A DNA stretch of 64,000 nt from Halomonas nitroreducens. Its GTDB lineage: Bacteria; Pseudomonadota; Gammaproteobacteria; Pseudomonadales; Halomonadaceae. The stretch's first letter is position 1, and each line of letters begins with the position of its first letter. Of the stretch, positions 35,168 through 44,225 are shown one piece after another. The notes under the pieces were generated by a model that did not search any database, was not told where the DNA came from, and saw only the letters and a program-made list of their open reading frames with translations. Made by a program: the position numbers and the translations under genes. The stretch is taken from assembly GCF_003966155.1 (NCBI RefSeq), contig NZ_RXNS01000019.1, positions 25,175 to 89,174 of the forward strand. Reading direction: 5' to 3'.

Positions 35168-35467
35168 GTAGGCTCGCAAGGTCCAGCGTGTCGATGAGCG
35201 ACCGGGCGTCCTGCCCGGCCATTCTCGTGCCGGCGAGCCGTTGGACCCAGGCTTGCCGGCTTGGTTGCAGGCCAGTCTACCACCCGTCTGCCCCAGGCCC
35301 AGCCGGAGATGTCATCCCTGACTGCAAGATAATCCTATACCCCCTGCAAGATCCTCCAAGCGTAACTGGATTGTAACCGCGATGCTCAAGACCGTGGGCC
35401 GGCGGTAAGCGATGCCGGGCCTACAACAGCATGACGAGTCTGATCAGACACAACAGGAGATTTGATC
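35168..35467. other. intergenic region between RND operon and Tad operon
   Basis: Divergent promoters for the RND unit (minus) and pilus operon (plus) must lie here. Besides the direct repeat at 35322-35352 no gene or hairpin is evident. Confidence 0.5.
35322..35352 (+). promoter_or_regulatory. direct repeat CTGCAAGAT, candidate activator site of the pilus operon
   Basis: CTGCAAGAT occurs at 35322-35330 and 35344-35352, a 22-base (two-turn) period, about 120 bases upstream of flp. This spacing lets a dimeric activator bind on one DNA face. A TATACC between the copies may be the -10 for either strand. Confidence 0.4.
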
Positions 35468-35668
35468 ATGAGCAAGTTGATGCAGGGTATCGAGCGCTTC
35501 TGGAAGGAAGAAGAAGGCACCGAGGTGGTGGAATGGGCTCTGGTAGGGGGCCTTATAGTTGCCGTTGGCGCTGCAATATTTGTGGCAATTGGTGATAATG
35601 CAGCACAATTTCTTACGGCTATTAATGACGTATTTACTGCTAATGGGGGTACAGCAACTGTCCAGTAA
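35468..35668 (+). CDS. flp: Flp-family type IVb pilin
   Basis: The 66-residue prepilin forms the Flp/Tad pilus fibre, used in adhesion and biofilms. It has a short basic leader (MSKLMQGIERFWKEEEG), then the processing site and Flp motif EEGTEVVEWALVGGLIVAVG, with conserved Glu at +5 and the hydrophobic helix. GGAG is eight bases before the ATG at 35468. The second half of the gene is AT-richer than its neighbours (e.g. GCAATATTTGTGGCAATTGG), as pilin genes often are. Confidence 0.92.
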   Translation: MSKLMQGIERFWKEEEGTEVVEWALVGGLIVAVGAAIFVAIGDNAAQFLTAINDVFTANGGTATVQ

Positions 35669-35747
35669 TTTCTATGCCCGTTGTAATTGATGTTCGCCGA
35701 CATGGATGTTGGCGAAATTCCTTGGCTTGGTTTTGATGGTGGACTTT

Positions 35748-36293
35748 ATGCGCCACGAACTTCTGCTTATCTATGGCTTCGTGCTGCTATTGGTTTGGAG
35801 TGCGTCGGTTTGGGATCTGCGCCAACGGCGCATCCCCAACGCTCTTGTTCTGGCCGGGGCCGTCGTGGGAGTGCTGCTGCAGGGTGCGCTGTCAGGATCG
35901 GGCGGTGCCCTGGCCGCCATCCATGGTCTGCTGGTGGGGCTGGCGATTCTGATACCCGGCTACCTGATGGGCTTTACCGGCGCCGGTGATGCCAAGCTAA
36001 TGGCCGCGGTGGGAACCTTTCTAGGGCCGTTGGGGGCATTCCAGGCCGGGTTGGTCAGTATTATTTTTGGCGGAATAATCGGGATTTTGTTTGCGGCGAC
36101 GGCACTGTTCAACAAGAGTTCCGTTTCACCATTGGGCCGCTACAGATTGATGGTAGAGACGTTGGTAGTAACCGGAAAGCCGTTCTATATAGCACCCAAG
36201 AAAGGCGAGGTGATGGGCAAGAGGTTTCCCTTTGCGGTGTCGATCGCCCTCGGCACGACCGCCTGGATTTTCTGGCAATGGTCGCTGGGTTAG
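35748..36293 (+). CDS. tadV: prepilin peptidase (A24 family)
   Basis: This inner-membrane aspartyl protease cleaves the leader of the Flp pilin and the TadE/TadG pseudopilins. The protein has six helices and both catalytic motifs: the first Asp in VWDLRQRRIPNALVL and the second in FTGAGDAKLM (GxGD). The start is uncertain: ATG at 35748 follows GGTGGA; ATGs at 35706 and 35736 are in frame but have no ribosome site. The C-terminus (KGEVMGKRFPFAVSIALGTT) is typical. Confidence 0.87.
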   Translation: MRHELLLIYGFVLLLVWSASVWDLRQRRIPNALVLAGAVVGVLLQGALSGSGGALAAIHGLLVGLAILIPGYLMGFTGAGDAKLMAAVGTFLGPLGAFQAGLVSIIFGGIIGILFAATALFNKSSVSPLGRYRLMVETLVVTGKPFYIAPKKGEVMGKRFPFAVSIALGTTAWIFWQWSLG

Positions 36294-36369
36294 TTGGGAC
36301 AAAGTAAGCGTCCATTACCAGACCATTCGATAATGAAATAATAGGTTGTAACAATATGTGAGGTCGCTC

Positions 36370-37719
36370 ATGTCCCAGGAAGCAGCAACATTACATGATG
36401 TCACAAAGGGTCATGCAACTGCTCGGCAGGCACCTCGCCCCGCCACGGTGGAGGAGACCGGGCTGCCTTTGCTCTATCTGGCCGACCTGCTCTCCAAGCA
36501 GCTTATCGAACGGGGAGCGCAGGATATTCACGAGCTGAGTCGCGGTAGCGCCCTGAGCGGCAGCGTGGTGGAAGAGGTCTGCCATTTCTTGCGCCAGGAT
36601 GCCCGAGCCGAGGTGCGCGGCCAGGCACGCTCCGGCGCCCTGGTGATCGGCCTGACCGACCGGGGGCGTGCCGCCGCCCTGGAGGCCTTGGGGCGGGATG
36701 GCTACTCGGGCATGGCGCCCGTGCCCCTGGCCGACTACTGCCGCCATGTGAAGGCCCAGGCCCTGAACAAGGTGGGGCTGGATCGCGATACCGTAATGGA
36801 GGCCTTCGCCGATACGGTCATCGATCCGGCATTGCTCGACCAGCTCGGCCCGGGGCTCCACTCGGGACGGGCCATGTTCATCCACGGCGAGGCGGGCACG
36901 GGCAAGAGCTATATCGCCCGGCGGCTGATGCGGCTACTGCCGGGGGAGGTGCTGGTGCCCCATGCCATCCTGGTCGGTGGCAAGGCCGTGCGCTGCTTCG
37001 ATGCGGCGGTCCACCATCCGGTGGCGGATGACCAGGGGGAGGTGTCCTCCCTGTACCTTGGGCAGGGGCACGATCCCCGCTATTTACGCTGCCTGCGTCC
37101 CTGCGTGGTCACCGGTGGCGAGTTGACCATGGGGCGACTCGAGGTGCAGTACGATGCGGCGACCCGCATCCACCAGGCGCCGGTCCAGCTGCTCGCCAAC
37201 AACGGCATGCTGGTGATCGATGACCTGGGTCGCCAGCGAATGACCACGACGGAACTCTTCAATCGCTGGATCGTGCCGCTGGAGGAGCGCCGCGACTTCC
37301 TGTCGTTGAGCAACGGCCACCATTTCAGCGTGCCCTTCGACGTGGCCCTGGTGTTCTCTACCAACCTGGATCCACTGGCCCTGGCCGACGCCGCCTTCCT
37401 GCGCCGGATCGGCTACAAGATTCGTTTCGCGCCTTTAGAACGCAAATCCTACCAGGCGATCTGGCAGCAGCAGTGCCGAGACCTCGAGCTGGCCTATGCG
37501 CCCGAACTGGTCGATTTCGTGATCGATGAGCTGCATAAGCGCCATGACGTGCCGCTGTTGGCCTGTCATCCGCGCGATCTTCTCGGCCTGGCCAGGGATC
37601 GCCTCGAGTACTGGGGCGGCGAGACGTTGGAGCGCGACACCCTGTCCTGGGCGTGGCGGACTTATTTCGGAGACTTCACTGACGATGAAGCCTCCAGCAA
37701 CGGGAGGAATGTCTCATGA
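36370..37719 (+). CDS. AAA-type ATPase embedded in the Tad operon
   Basis: The 449-residue soluble protein is not part of the textbook Tad set. Its N-terminal 170 residues resemble a winged-helix/GspE-N-like domain (LPLLYLADLLSKQLIERGAQ, GSVVEEVCHFLRQ). An AAA domain follows with Walker A GEAGTGKS (about residue 175), Walker B MLVIDDLG (about 283), sensor STNLDP (about 326) and a lid with ACHPRDLLGLARDRLEYW. ATG at 36370 follows GAGG. Its stop overlaps the rcpC start (ATGA), so it is an integral operon member. It could be an assembly chaperone or regulator of the pilus machine; function unknown. Confidence 0.75.
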   Translation: MSQEAATLHDVTKGHATARQAPRPATVEETGLPLLYLADLLSKQLIERGAQDIHELSRGSALSGSVVEEVCHFLRQDARAEVRGQARSGALVIGLTDRGRAAALEALGRDGYSGMAPVPLADYCRHVKAQALNKVGLDRDTVMEAFADTVIDPALLDQLGPGLHSGRAMFIHGEAGTGKSYIARRLMRLLPGEVLVPHAILVGGKAVRCFDAAVHHPVADDQGEVSSLYLGQGHDPRYLRCLRPCVVTGGELTMGRLEVQYDAATRIHQAPVQLLANNGMLVIDDLGRQRMTTTELFNRWIVPLEERRDFLSLSNGHHFSVPFDVALVFSTNLDPLALADAAFLRRIGYKIRFAPLERKSYQAIWQQQCRDLELAYAPELVDFVIDELHKRHDVPLLACHPRDLLGLARDRLEYWGGETLERDTLSWAWRTYFGDFTDDEASSNGRNVS

Positions 37720-38540
37720 AACGCAAGGGTATCGTTGCCATGTTCCTGGCGTCGCTGGTCATGGCCGCCGGTGCGGCCCTGGTCGCCATGAACTGGATGC
37801 AACAGCAAGGCAGTGATGACGTGGCCAAGGTGAGCCAGGTGGTAGTGGCAACCGTGGAGATTCCCTTCGGCTCGCGGGTGCAGGCATCCGATCTCAAGCT
37901 CATGCCCATGCCCCCCGAGTCGGTGCCCGAAGGCAGTTTCTCGGATATCGAGGACGTGGTAGGGCGCGTCAACACCCAGGTGGTCTATGCCGGGGAAATC
38001 CTCCACGAGGGGCGAGTCGTCGAGCACATGGAAGGCAGCGCCCTGGCGGCGGTACTGGAGCAGGGCAAGCGGGCGATGAGCGTGCGCGTCGACGATGTGG
38101 TCGGCGTGGCCGGCTTCCTGCTGCCAGGCAACCGGGTGGATGTGGTGGCGACCCAACGCAACAACGGTAGCCGCTCCAACGTGGAATCCCGGACGGTGCT
38201 GCACAACCTCAAGGTGCTGGCGGTGGACCAGATCGCCTCCCAGGACCGGGACGACCCGGTGATCGTGCGCGCCGTGACCCTGGAGGTCACGCCCGACGAA
38301 GCCGAGACCCTGGTCGAGGCGACCCAGGAAGGCAAGGTGCAGCTGACCCTGCGCAATCCCATGGACAAGGACGACGACGTCTCCGGCCTGATGGCGGCGC
38401 AGCGCTCGGTGCTCAACCTTCCCGAGCCGGTGGAGAAGCCGGAACCGGCGCCGCGTCCGGTGGCGCGCCGGGCACCCATTCAGCACCAGGTCAGTGTCCT
38501 GCGGGGCACCCAGATGAGTACGGTGAGCGTCAAGAACTAA
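37716..38540 (+). CDS. rcpC: Flp pilus assembly protein CpaB/RcpC
   Basis: RcpC/CpaB is a periplasmic or outer-membrane-associated protein of the Tad secretin complex. The 274-residue protein has an N-terminal anchor (GIVAMFLASLVMAAGAALVA), a SAF-like domain (VVVATVEIPFGSRVQASDLK, VVYAGEILHEGRVVE) and the family core RAMSVRVDDVVGVAGFLLPG, NRVDVVAT. It ends in a Pro-rich linker (LPEPVEKPEPAPRPVARR). Confidence 0.9.
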   Translation: MKRKGIVAMFLASLVMAAGAALVAMNWMQQQGSDDVAKVSQVVVATVEIPFGSRVQASDLKLMPMPPESVPEGSFSDIEDVVGRVNTQVVYAGEILHEGRVVEHMEGSALAAVLEQGKRAMSVRVDDVVGVAGFLLPGNRVDVVATQRNNGSRSNVESRTVLHNLKVLAVDQIASQDRDDPVIVRAVTLEVTPDEAETLVEATQEGKVQLTLRNPMDKDDDVSGLMAAQRSVLNLPEPVEKPEPAPRPVARRAPIQHQVSVLRGTQMSTVSVKN

Positions 38541-38562
38541 AGACCGCCCATAACTAATACAA

Positions 38563-38591
38563 AAGGACTACCTTCAAGTTGAGAGGTCCTT
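38563..38591 (+). other. small hairpin in the rcpC-rcpA gap
   Basis: AAGGAC (38563-38568) pairs with GTCCTT (38586-38591) around a 17-base loop, 30 bases before the rcpA ATG. It could act as an attenuator or stabilise a processed end. Low confidence. Confidence 0.3.
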
Positions 38592-38620
38592 ACTAGCACG
38601 GGTTGCAGGGGAGAAGTGTC

Positions 38621-40192
38621 ATGACAAGGCGAAACATTGCACTCAAGTGGTTGATGATAGCAGGGCTGAGCCTGCCGATGGTGGGGTCGGCAACGAGCCT
38701 GCTCGCTCAGGAGCCGGTGAGTCGGGAAGGTTCCCGCCGCCTGGCGATGCCCCTCGAGGGGCGTGCAGAATCGGTAGCTGTCGAGCTCAACAAGGGGCAG
38801 GTGCTCGCCTTCCCGAGACCGGTACGGGTGGTCTCGGTGGGCAACCCCGAGGTGGCCGACATCGTGGTGATGGGCTCCCGTCAGCTCTATGTGCTGGGCA
38901 AGTCGACGGGCACGACGAATGTCGTGCTGTGGGACAGGCAGGAGGGGGTCGAGGGGGCGCTGAACGTGACCGTGACCCATGACCTGGGCACCCTCAAGAG
39001 CAACTTTCATGCCCTGCTACCCGGCGAGAACATCCAGGTACGCTCGGCTCAGGACACCATCGTGCTGAGTGGCGAGGTGTCGAGTGCCGAGCGCCTGGAG
39101 ACGGCGATGCGCCTTGCTTCTCGTTACGCCGGCAGCGAGGAAGGCGTGCTCAACCTGATGCAGGTGGGCGGTGCCAACCAGGTGATGCTGGATGTACGGG
39201 TGGCCGAGGTCTCGCGCTCCCTGGTCAAACGTCTCGAAGCCAACTTCAACGTCTTCAACGTGGGCTCCTCGGCGCTGCGGCTGGGTGCGGTCAGCGGCGG
39301 GGCCAGCTTCCCGGATGCCGTCTTCGAGGGGGCCGAAGGCCTCGGCGGCCGACTGCCGGTGTTCGGCGGGGGTACGCCTGTCGGACCAGTCGTCTCGGAG
39401 TTCTCACCGGCGACGGCGAGCATCGAGGATACCGGGATCTTCGCCAGCTATCAGGGCAGTGACTATCTACTGAACCTGGTGCTGGACGCGGCCAGCCGCG
39501 AGGGGGTTGCCAAGATCCTCGCCGAGCCCAACCTGACGACCCTGACCGGCCAGCAGGCGCAGTTCCTGGCCGGCGGGGAGTTTCCGATCCCCGTGCCCCA
39601 GGGCGATGGCCAGGTCACCATCGACTACAAGGAATTCGGGGTGGGGCTGCGCTTCCTGCCTGTGGTCCTGGATTCCGGGGCCATCAATCTGAAGGTGGAT
39701 GTCTCGGTCTCGGACCTGGTGCCGGCCAATAGTCTGAGGGTCGGGGTGGGAGACGAGTCATCCTCGCAGTTCTTTGTCCCGGCCCTGGTCCAGCGCAGTG
39801 CCAGTTCGACACTCGAACTCGCCTCGGGTCAGACCATCGCCATCGCCGGCATGCTCAACGAGAGCCTCCGGGAGAACGTCTCCAAGCTGCCGGGACTGGG
39901 GGAGCTGCCGGTACTGGGGGCGCTGTTCCGTAGCCAGGAGTTCATCAAGGAGCAGACGGAGCTGGTGATCTTCGTCACCCCGAAGCTGGCACGCTCCTTC
40001 GAGCCCGAGCAGGCGCGCCTGCCCACCGGCTCCTTCGTGCCCCCCACCGACGCGGACTTCTATCTGCTGGGCAGCTTCAAGCCCGTCCTCGAGGCGGGGG
40101 AGCGCCGTAGGCCACCGTCCGACCTCGAACTCGAAATGATGTCCGGCCGCCCCGAGGGCGGTACCGAGGGCCGATTCGGTCATGACCTGTGA
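38621..40192 (+). CDS. rcpA: Flp pilus outer-membrane secretin
   Basis: RcpA/CpaC forms the gated outer-membrane ring through which the pilus emerges. The 523-residue protein has a signal peptide (LKWLMIAGLSLPMVGSATSL), the N-terminal pilus-assembly domain (NKGQVLAFPRPVRVVSVGNP, VADIVVM), BON-like repeats, and a secretin domain (LLNLVLDAASREGVAKILAE, PNLTTLTGQQAQFLAGGEFP, IAIAGMLNESLRENVSKLPG). The ATG at 38621 follows GGGGAG. Confidence 0.92.
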   Translation: MTRRNIALKWLMIAGLSLPMVGSATSLLAQEPVSREGSRRLAMPLEGRAESVAVELNKGQVLAFPRPVRVVSVGNPEVADIVVMGSRQLYVLGKSTGTTNVVLWDRQEGVEGALNVTVTHDLGTLKSNFHALLPGENIQVRSAQDTIVLSGEVSSAERLETAMRLASRYAGSEEGVLNLMQVGGANQVMLDVRVAEVSRSLVKRLEANFNVFNVGSSALRLGAVSGGASFPDAVFEGAEGLGGRLPVFGGGTPVGPVVSEFSPATASIEDTGIFASYQGSDYLLNLVLDAASREGVAKILAEPNLTTLTGQQAQFLAGGEFPIPVPQGDGQVTIDYKEFGVGLRFLPVVLDSGAINLKVDVSVSDLVPANSLRVGVGDESSSQFFVPALVQRSASSTLELASGQTIAIAGMLNESLRENVSKLPGLGELPVLGALFRSQEFIKEQTELVIFVTPKLARSFEPEQARLPTGSFVPPTDADFYLLGSFKPVLEAGERRRPPSDLELEMMSGRPEGGTEGRFGHDL

Positions 40193-40215
40193 ACTGCCTG
40201 CTGGGAGAAAGAACC

Positions 40216-40509
40216 ATGTCTCGTACCGCAATCGCATCTTCGGCCCGTCGTCCGCTCATCGGCTGGCTACTGGCCGCAGGCTGTGCCTTGGCGCTGACCG
40301 GCTGCATGGCCCCACGGCCGGGCGCCGACCTGCCGGCCTTCGGCGAGAGTGTTCGCCACACCAAGGCGATCCAAACCTATCAGCCCGGGGATCCCGTGCC
40401 CACCCTGGGCGGCGCCAAGGCCGCCGAGGCCATGCGGGGCTATCGAACCCCGGCAGGGGGCGCGCAACAGTCCTCGCCCATGACCACGACCTCCGTGTCG
40501 CTGCCCTGA
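40216..40509 (+). CDS. small lipoprotein of the Tad operon
   Basis: The 97-residue protein has a lipoprotein signal (GWLLAAGCALALTGCMAPRP with lipobox LTGC). The mature part is short and unstructured (VRHTKAIQTYQPGDPVPTLG, GAKAAEAMRGYRTP). By position and by the AAEAMRGYRT-type ending it may be the CpaD/RcpB-type outer-membrane partner of the secretin, but it is much shorter than CpaD. ATG at 40216 follows GGGAG. Confidence 0.65.
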   Translation: MSRTAIASSARRPLIGWLLAAGCALALTGCMAPRPGADLPAFGESVRHTKAIQTYQPGDPVPTLGGAKAAEAMRGYRTPAGGAQQSSPMTTTSVSLP

Positions 40510-40607
40510 GGGATGGGGGGTAGCCGTCTCGTCGCTCAGATATCGACTTCGAGGTCTGGTCGGCGAGTCGACAAGACGGTGATGACACGCAGAGGCAAGG
40601 GGGAACC

Positions 40608-41813
40608 ATGTATACAAGGCTTGAAATACTGTTGGCAGGACGAGTCAGGGAGGAGCTGGAGGCCCTGGAGACGTTGCTGAGCAGCCACGGCGACATCCAT
40701 GTTCGCTCCCGGCTCATGGTCAACGGCAATGTCGATCCGCTGGAGTCTTATCCGGGCGGTAGGGAAGCCACGCCGGACGCCCTGATCCTGCTGGTGGGGG
40801 AGAAGTGGGAAGCGGAGCTCCTGGCCCTCTGCGAGCGGCCGGCGACGGAGCGTCTCCCGTTGCTGGTGGTGGGGCCGCGCGACAACGTCGACCTGATCCG
40901 GCTGGCCATGCGGGCCGGTGCCAGGGACTATTTCTCGCCACCGGTGGATGACGGTGAGATCACCAGCTTCCTCAGGCAGCTCTCCCGGGATCGAAACGAG
41001 CGTGTTCCCTCCTCATCTGCCCGTTTGACCGCGGTGATCAATGCCAAGGGGGGATCGGGAGCCAGCCTGGTGGCGGCCAATCTCGCTCATCGGCTGGCCG
41101 TCAGTGGTGGTTCAACCCTGCTGCTGGATATGGATGTCCAGTTCGGCTCGATGCCGATGTATTTCAACCTGAGCCCCGAGCACGGCTTGATAAAAGCGCT
41201 CGAGGTTGTCGATTCCCTCGATGGCCTGGCGCTGGAAGCCTATGTCCAGCGTCATGCCAGCGGCCTGGAACTGCTGGCGTCGTCCCCCGATGACCGCATC
41301 GGCCTCGGCGAGGTCCCCGAGGCCAGGGTGGAGCAGCTCCTGCAGGTCCTGTGTCAGGGTCATGACGACGTGGTGGTCGACCTGCCGCGCTGGATCGGTG
41401 GCACGACCGCCTCGGTATTGGAGCGTGCCGACCACGTACTGCTGGTGATGCAGCAGAGCGTGGCCCATCTGCACGATGCCCAGCGCCTTCGCGACATCCT
41501 GGTGCATGAGCTCAGGCTTCCACCGTCGCGGCTCCACCTGGTGATCAACCGTTTCGACAAGCGCAGTGACGTGAGCCTGGACGCCATCTCCGACGTACTG
41601 CCGGGCGTGAGGTTGCACACGTTGCCCAACGACTTCCGGCTGGCAAGCCAGGGCATCAATGTGGGAACCCCGTTGATCGATCTTGCCCCCAAGGCGTCCC
41701 TGACCCGTCAGCTCCACCGACTGGCAGATGCCCTCGACGAGCCTGCATCCGATGCTGATGGTCCTGTGCGGAAGTGGTCATTGCGGCTGTGGCCGCGTCG
41801 CAGGGCGCACTGA
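40608..41813 (+). CDS. tadZ: Tad polar localisation ATPase TadZ/CpaE
   Basis: TadZ places the pilus machine in the cell. The 401-residue protein has an atypical receiver domain (ILLVGEKWEAELLAL..LRLAMRAGARDYFSPPV) with no phospho-acceptor Asp evident, then a MinD/ParA-like domain with a degenerate Walker A (NAKGGSGASLVAANLA, Ser for the final Thr), Walker A-prime LLLDMDVQFGS and switch II DDVVVDLPRWIG. These are the TadZ hallmarks. Confidence 0.9.
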   Translation: MYTRLEILLAGRVREELEALETLLSSHGDIHVRSRLMVNGNVDPLESYPGGREATPDALILLVGEKWEAELLALCERPATERLPLLVVGPRDNVDLIRLAMRAGARDYFSPPVDDGEITSFLRQLSRDRNERVPSSSARLTAVINAKGGSGASLVAANLAHRLAVSGGSTLLLDMDVQFGSMPMYFNLSPEHGLIKALEVVDSLDGLALEAYVQRHASGLELLASSPDDRIGLGEVPEARVEQLLQVLCQGHDDVVVDLPRWIGGTTASVLERADHVLLVMQQSVAHLHDAQRLRDILVHELRLPPSRLHLVINRFDKRSDVSLDAISDVLPGVRLHTLPNDFRLASQGINVGTPLIDLAPKASLTRQLHRLADALDEPASDADGPVRKWSLRLWPRRRAH

Positions 41814-41862
41814 GTCGAGGCTGAGGCTGGCCTTCATCGATCAAGCGTGAGGAGAAACACCG

Positions 41863-43224
41863 ATGGAACTTCGTGACCGTATGACGGGCGATGGCGACGA
41901 GCGACCCTCCTGGGGACGGCGAGGCATGGCCGGTGGCGGACTTTCGCAGGCGGAGCAGGAATGCAAGCAGCGAATCTTCCGCCAACTGGTCAAGGTGATG
42001 GACCTGACGCTGCTCAGCACCCTGGATGAGCGGGAGGCGCGGCAGCAGGTGCAGCAGGTCTGCGAGTCGCTGATCAACCGGGAGACGCTGCCCTTCAACG
42101 CCTCGGTGCGACAGCGTATCGTCGCCGAACTTCAGGACGAGGTGCTGGGGCTCGGCCCCCTCGAGACCCTGCTGGCCGACAAGACGGTATCCGACATCCT
42201 GGTCAACGGTACCACGCCGATCTACGTGGAGCGGCGTGGCAAGCTGGAACAGACCGCACTGCGCTTCGACAGTGACCAGCACCTGATGACCATCATCGAC
42301 CGGATCGTCTCCGGAGTGGGGCGGCGCATCGACGAGTCCTCGCCCATGGTGGATGCTCGGCTCAAGGATGGCTCGCGCGTCAATGCCGTGATTCCTCCAT
42401 TGGCCATCGATGGCCCCATGCTGTCCATCCGGCGTTTCGCCGTGGATCGTCTGAGCGCCGAGGACCTGGTCGAGTACGGCAGCATCTCGGCGGTCACCGC
42501 CCAGTTGCTGGAGAAGGTCGTCAAGGCGCGACTCAATGTGCTGGTTTCAGGCGGCACCGGGGCGGGCAAGACGACCCTGCTCAACGTGCTGTCGGGCTTC
42601 ATTCCCCATGACGAGCGCATCGTCACCATCGAGGACTCGGCGGAACTGCAACTGCAGCAACCCCATGTCGGCCGCCTGGAGACCCGCCCCCCCAATATCG
42701 AGGGCAAGGGGGAGGTGTCCCAGCGCGACCTGGTGCGAAACAGCCTGCGCATGAGGCCCGATCGCATCATCGTCGGCGAGGTGCGCGGCGGTGAAGCCTT
42801 CGACATGCTCCAGGCCATGAACACCGGCCACGACGGTTCCCTGACCACCATCCATGCCAATACCCCGCGCGATGCCCTGACGCGGGTCGAGAACATGGTG
42901 GCCATGAGCGGCTACCAGATCCCGCCTCAGGCGCTGCGCGCCCAGATCGCTTCGGCCATCGACGTGGTGGTGCAGGTCGAGCGCCAGGAGGATGGCGTGC
43001 GCCGCCTGGTGAGCGTCCAGGAGGTCAATGGCCAGGAGGGCGAGATCATCACCATGTCCGAGATCTTTCGCTTCGAGCGCGAAGGGGTCAACGAGGAGGG
43101 GCGGGTCATCGGCTGCTATGTCGCGACCGGGGTGGTACCCGGCTTCTATGACCACCTCAAGCGCCGTGGCCTCGATCCCGGGCTCGAGGTATTCCAGGGG
43201 GGAGGGCAGCGGCCATGGAACTGA
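41863..43224 (+). CDS. tadA: Tad secretion ATPase TadA/CpaF
   Basis: TadA powers pilus extension and possibly retraction. The 453-residue hexameric ATPase has Walker [13 protein letters not shown] (about residue 229), Asp box (IEDSAELQL), Walker [20 protein letters not shown] and His box [17 protein letters not shown]. All catalytic motifs are intact. GAGGAG precedes the ATG. It overlaps tadB by ten bases. Confidence 0.95.
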   Translation: MELRDRMTGDGDERPSWGRRGMAGGGLSQAEQECKQRIFRQLVKVMDLTLLSTLDEREARQQVQQVCESLINRETLPFNASVRQRIVAELQDEVLGLGPLETLLADKTVSDILVNGTTPIYVERRGKLEQTALRFDSDQHLMTIIDRIVSGVGRRIDESSPMVDARLKDGSRVNAVIPPLAIDGPMLSIRRFAVDRLSAEDLVEYGSISAVTAQLLEKVVKARLNVLVSGGTGAGKTTLLNVLSGFIPHDERIVTIEDSAELQLQQPHVGRLETRPPNIEGKGEVSQRDLVRNSLRMRPDRIIVGEVRGGEAFDMLQAMNTGHDGSLTTIHANTPRDALTRVENMVAMSGYQIPPQALRAQIASAIDVVVQVERQEDGVRRLVSVQEVNGQEGEIITMSEIFRFEREGVNEEGRVIGCYVATGVVPGFYDHLKRRGLDPGLEVFQGGGQRPWN

Positions 43225-44213
43225 TGGGACTGGATATCGCGCTTTCCGACCGGGCGATCGTCATCGGCATGGTGTTCATCGCCGTCTTCCTGTTGATGCA
43301 GAGTTTCCTGGTCCCCGCCTTCGGCGAAAACCGCCAGATCCAGAAGCGTCTCAGGAAGCGCATGCGTACGATCTCGGACGAGAGTCAGCGCCATGATCAG
43401 GTCTCGCTGGTACGCAAGAAGTACCTGCGCGAGCTGTCGGCCGTGGAAAGAATGCTGGAGTCATTGCCCGGCATGGAGCGTGTCGAGCGGCTGCTCGAGC
43501 AGGCCGGGCGTGAGACGCCGGCTTACCGGGTGGTGCTTGCAAGCCTGGCGCTGGGCGGGCTGTCTGGAGGGCTAGCGGCGTACCTGCTGCCGCTGCCCTG
43601 GCTAGGCGTGCCGATCGGTATTCTCCTGGCCTCGCTGCCTTTCCTGAAACTGGTCAGGGAGCGAGCGCGGCGAGTGGCCCGCATCGAGGAGCAGCTCCCC
43701 GATGCGCTGATCATCATGTCGCGTGCGCTGCGCGCCGGGCATCCCTTCATCGATGCCATGCACCTGGTGTCGGAGGAACTCGCCGAGCCCATCGCCGGAG
43801 AGTTTCGCACCACCTTCATGGAGATCAACTACGGCGGAGACGTGAGAAACGCCCTGCTTGGCCTGCTGCAGCGGGTCCAGAGCGTGACCGTCATGGTCTT
43901 CGTGACCTCGGTGCTGATCCAGAAGGAGACCGGCGGCAACCTGGCGGAACTCCTGGACGGGCTGGCCACGGTGGTGCGCGACCGGTTCCGCTTCCATCGC
44001 AAGGTCAAGACCCTTTCCGCGCCGGGACGACTGGCGGCCTGGATCCTTTCGCTTCTCCCTTTTGCGCTGGCCGGCATCCTGTCGCTGGCGGCACCCAGCT
44101 TTATCCCCATGCTGACCCAGGACCCGATCGGTCGGCAGCTCGTGGTTACCGCCTTCGTGATGATCATTACCGGGATACTCTGGCTGCGCAAGCTCATCCG
44201 GATCGACGTCTAG
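43215..44213 (+). CDS. tadB: Tad inner-membrane platform protein TadB
   Basis: TadB and TadC form the membrane platform on which TadA acts. The 332-residue protein has the GspF-like domain [40 protein letters not shown], and helices at about 20, 100-140 and 290-330. The ATG overlaps tadA and follows GGGAGGGC. Confidence 0.92.
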   Translation: MELMGLDIALSDRAIVIGMVFIAVFLLMQSFLVPAFGENRQIQKRLRKRMRTISDESQRHDQVSLVRKKYLRELSAVERMLESLPGMERVERLLEQAGRETPAYRVVLASLALGGLSGGLAAYLLPLPWLGVPIGILLASLPFLKLVRERARRVARIEEQLPDALIIMSRALRAGHPFIDAMHLVSEELAEPIAGEFRTTFMEINYGGDVRNALLGLLQRVQSVTVMVFVTSVLIQKETGGNLAELLDGLATVVRDRFRFHRKVKTLSAPGRLAAWILSLLPFALAGILSLAAPSFIPMLTQDPIGRQLVVTAFVMIITGILWLRKLIRIDV

Positions 44214-44225
44214 AGGAGTCGCGAC

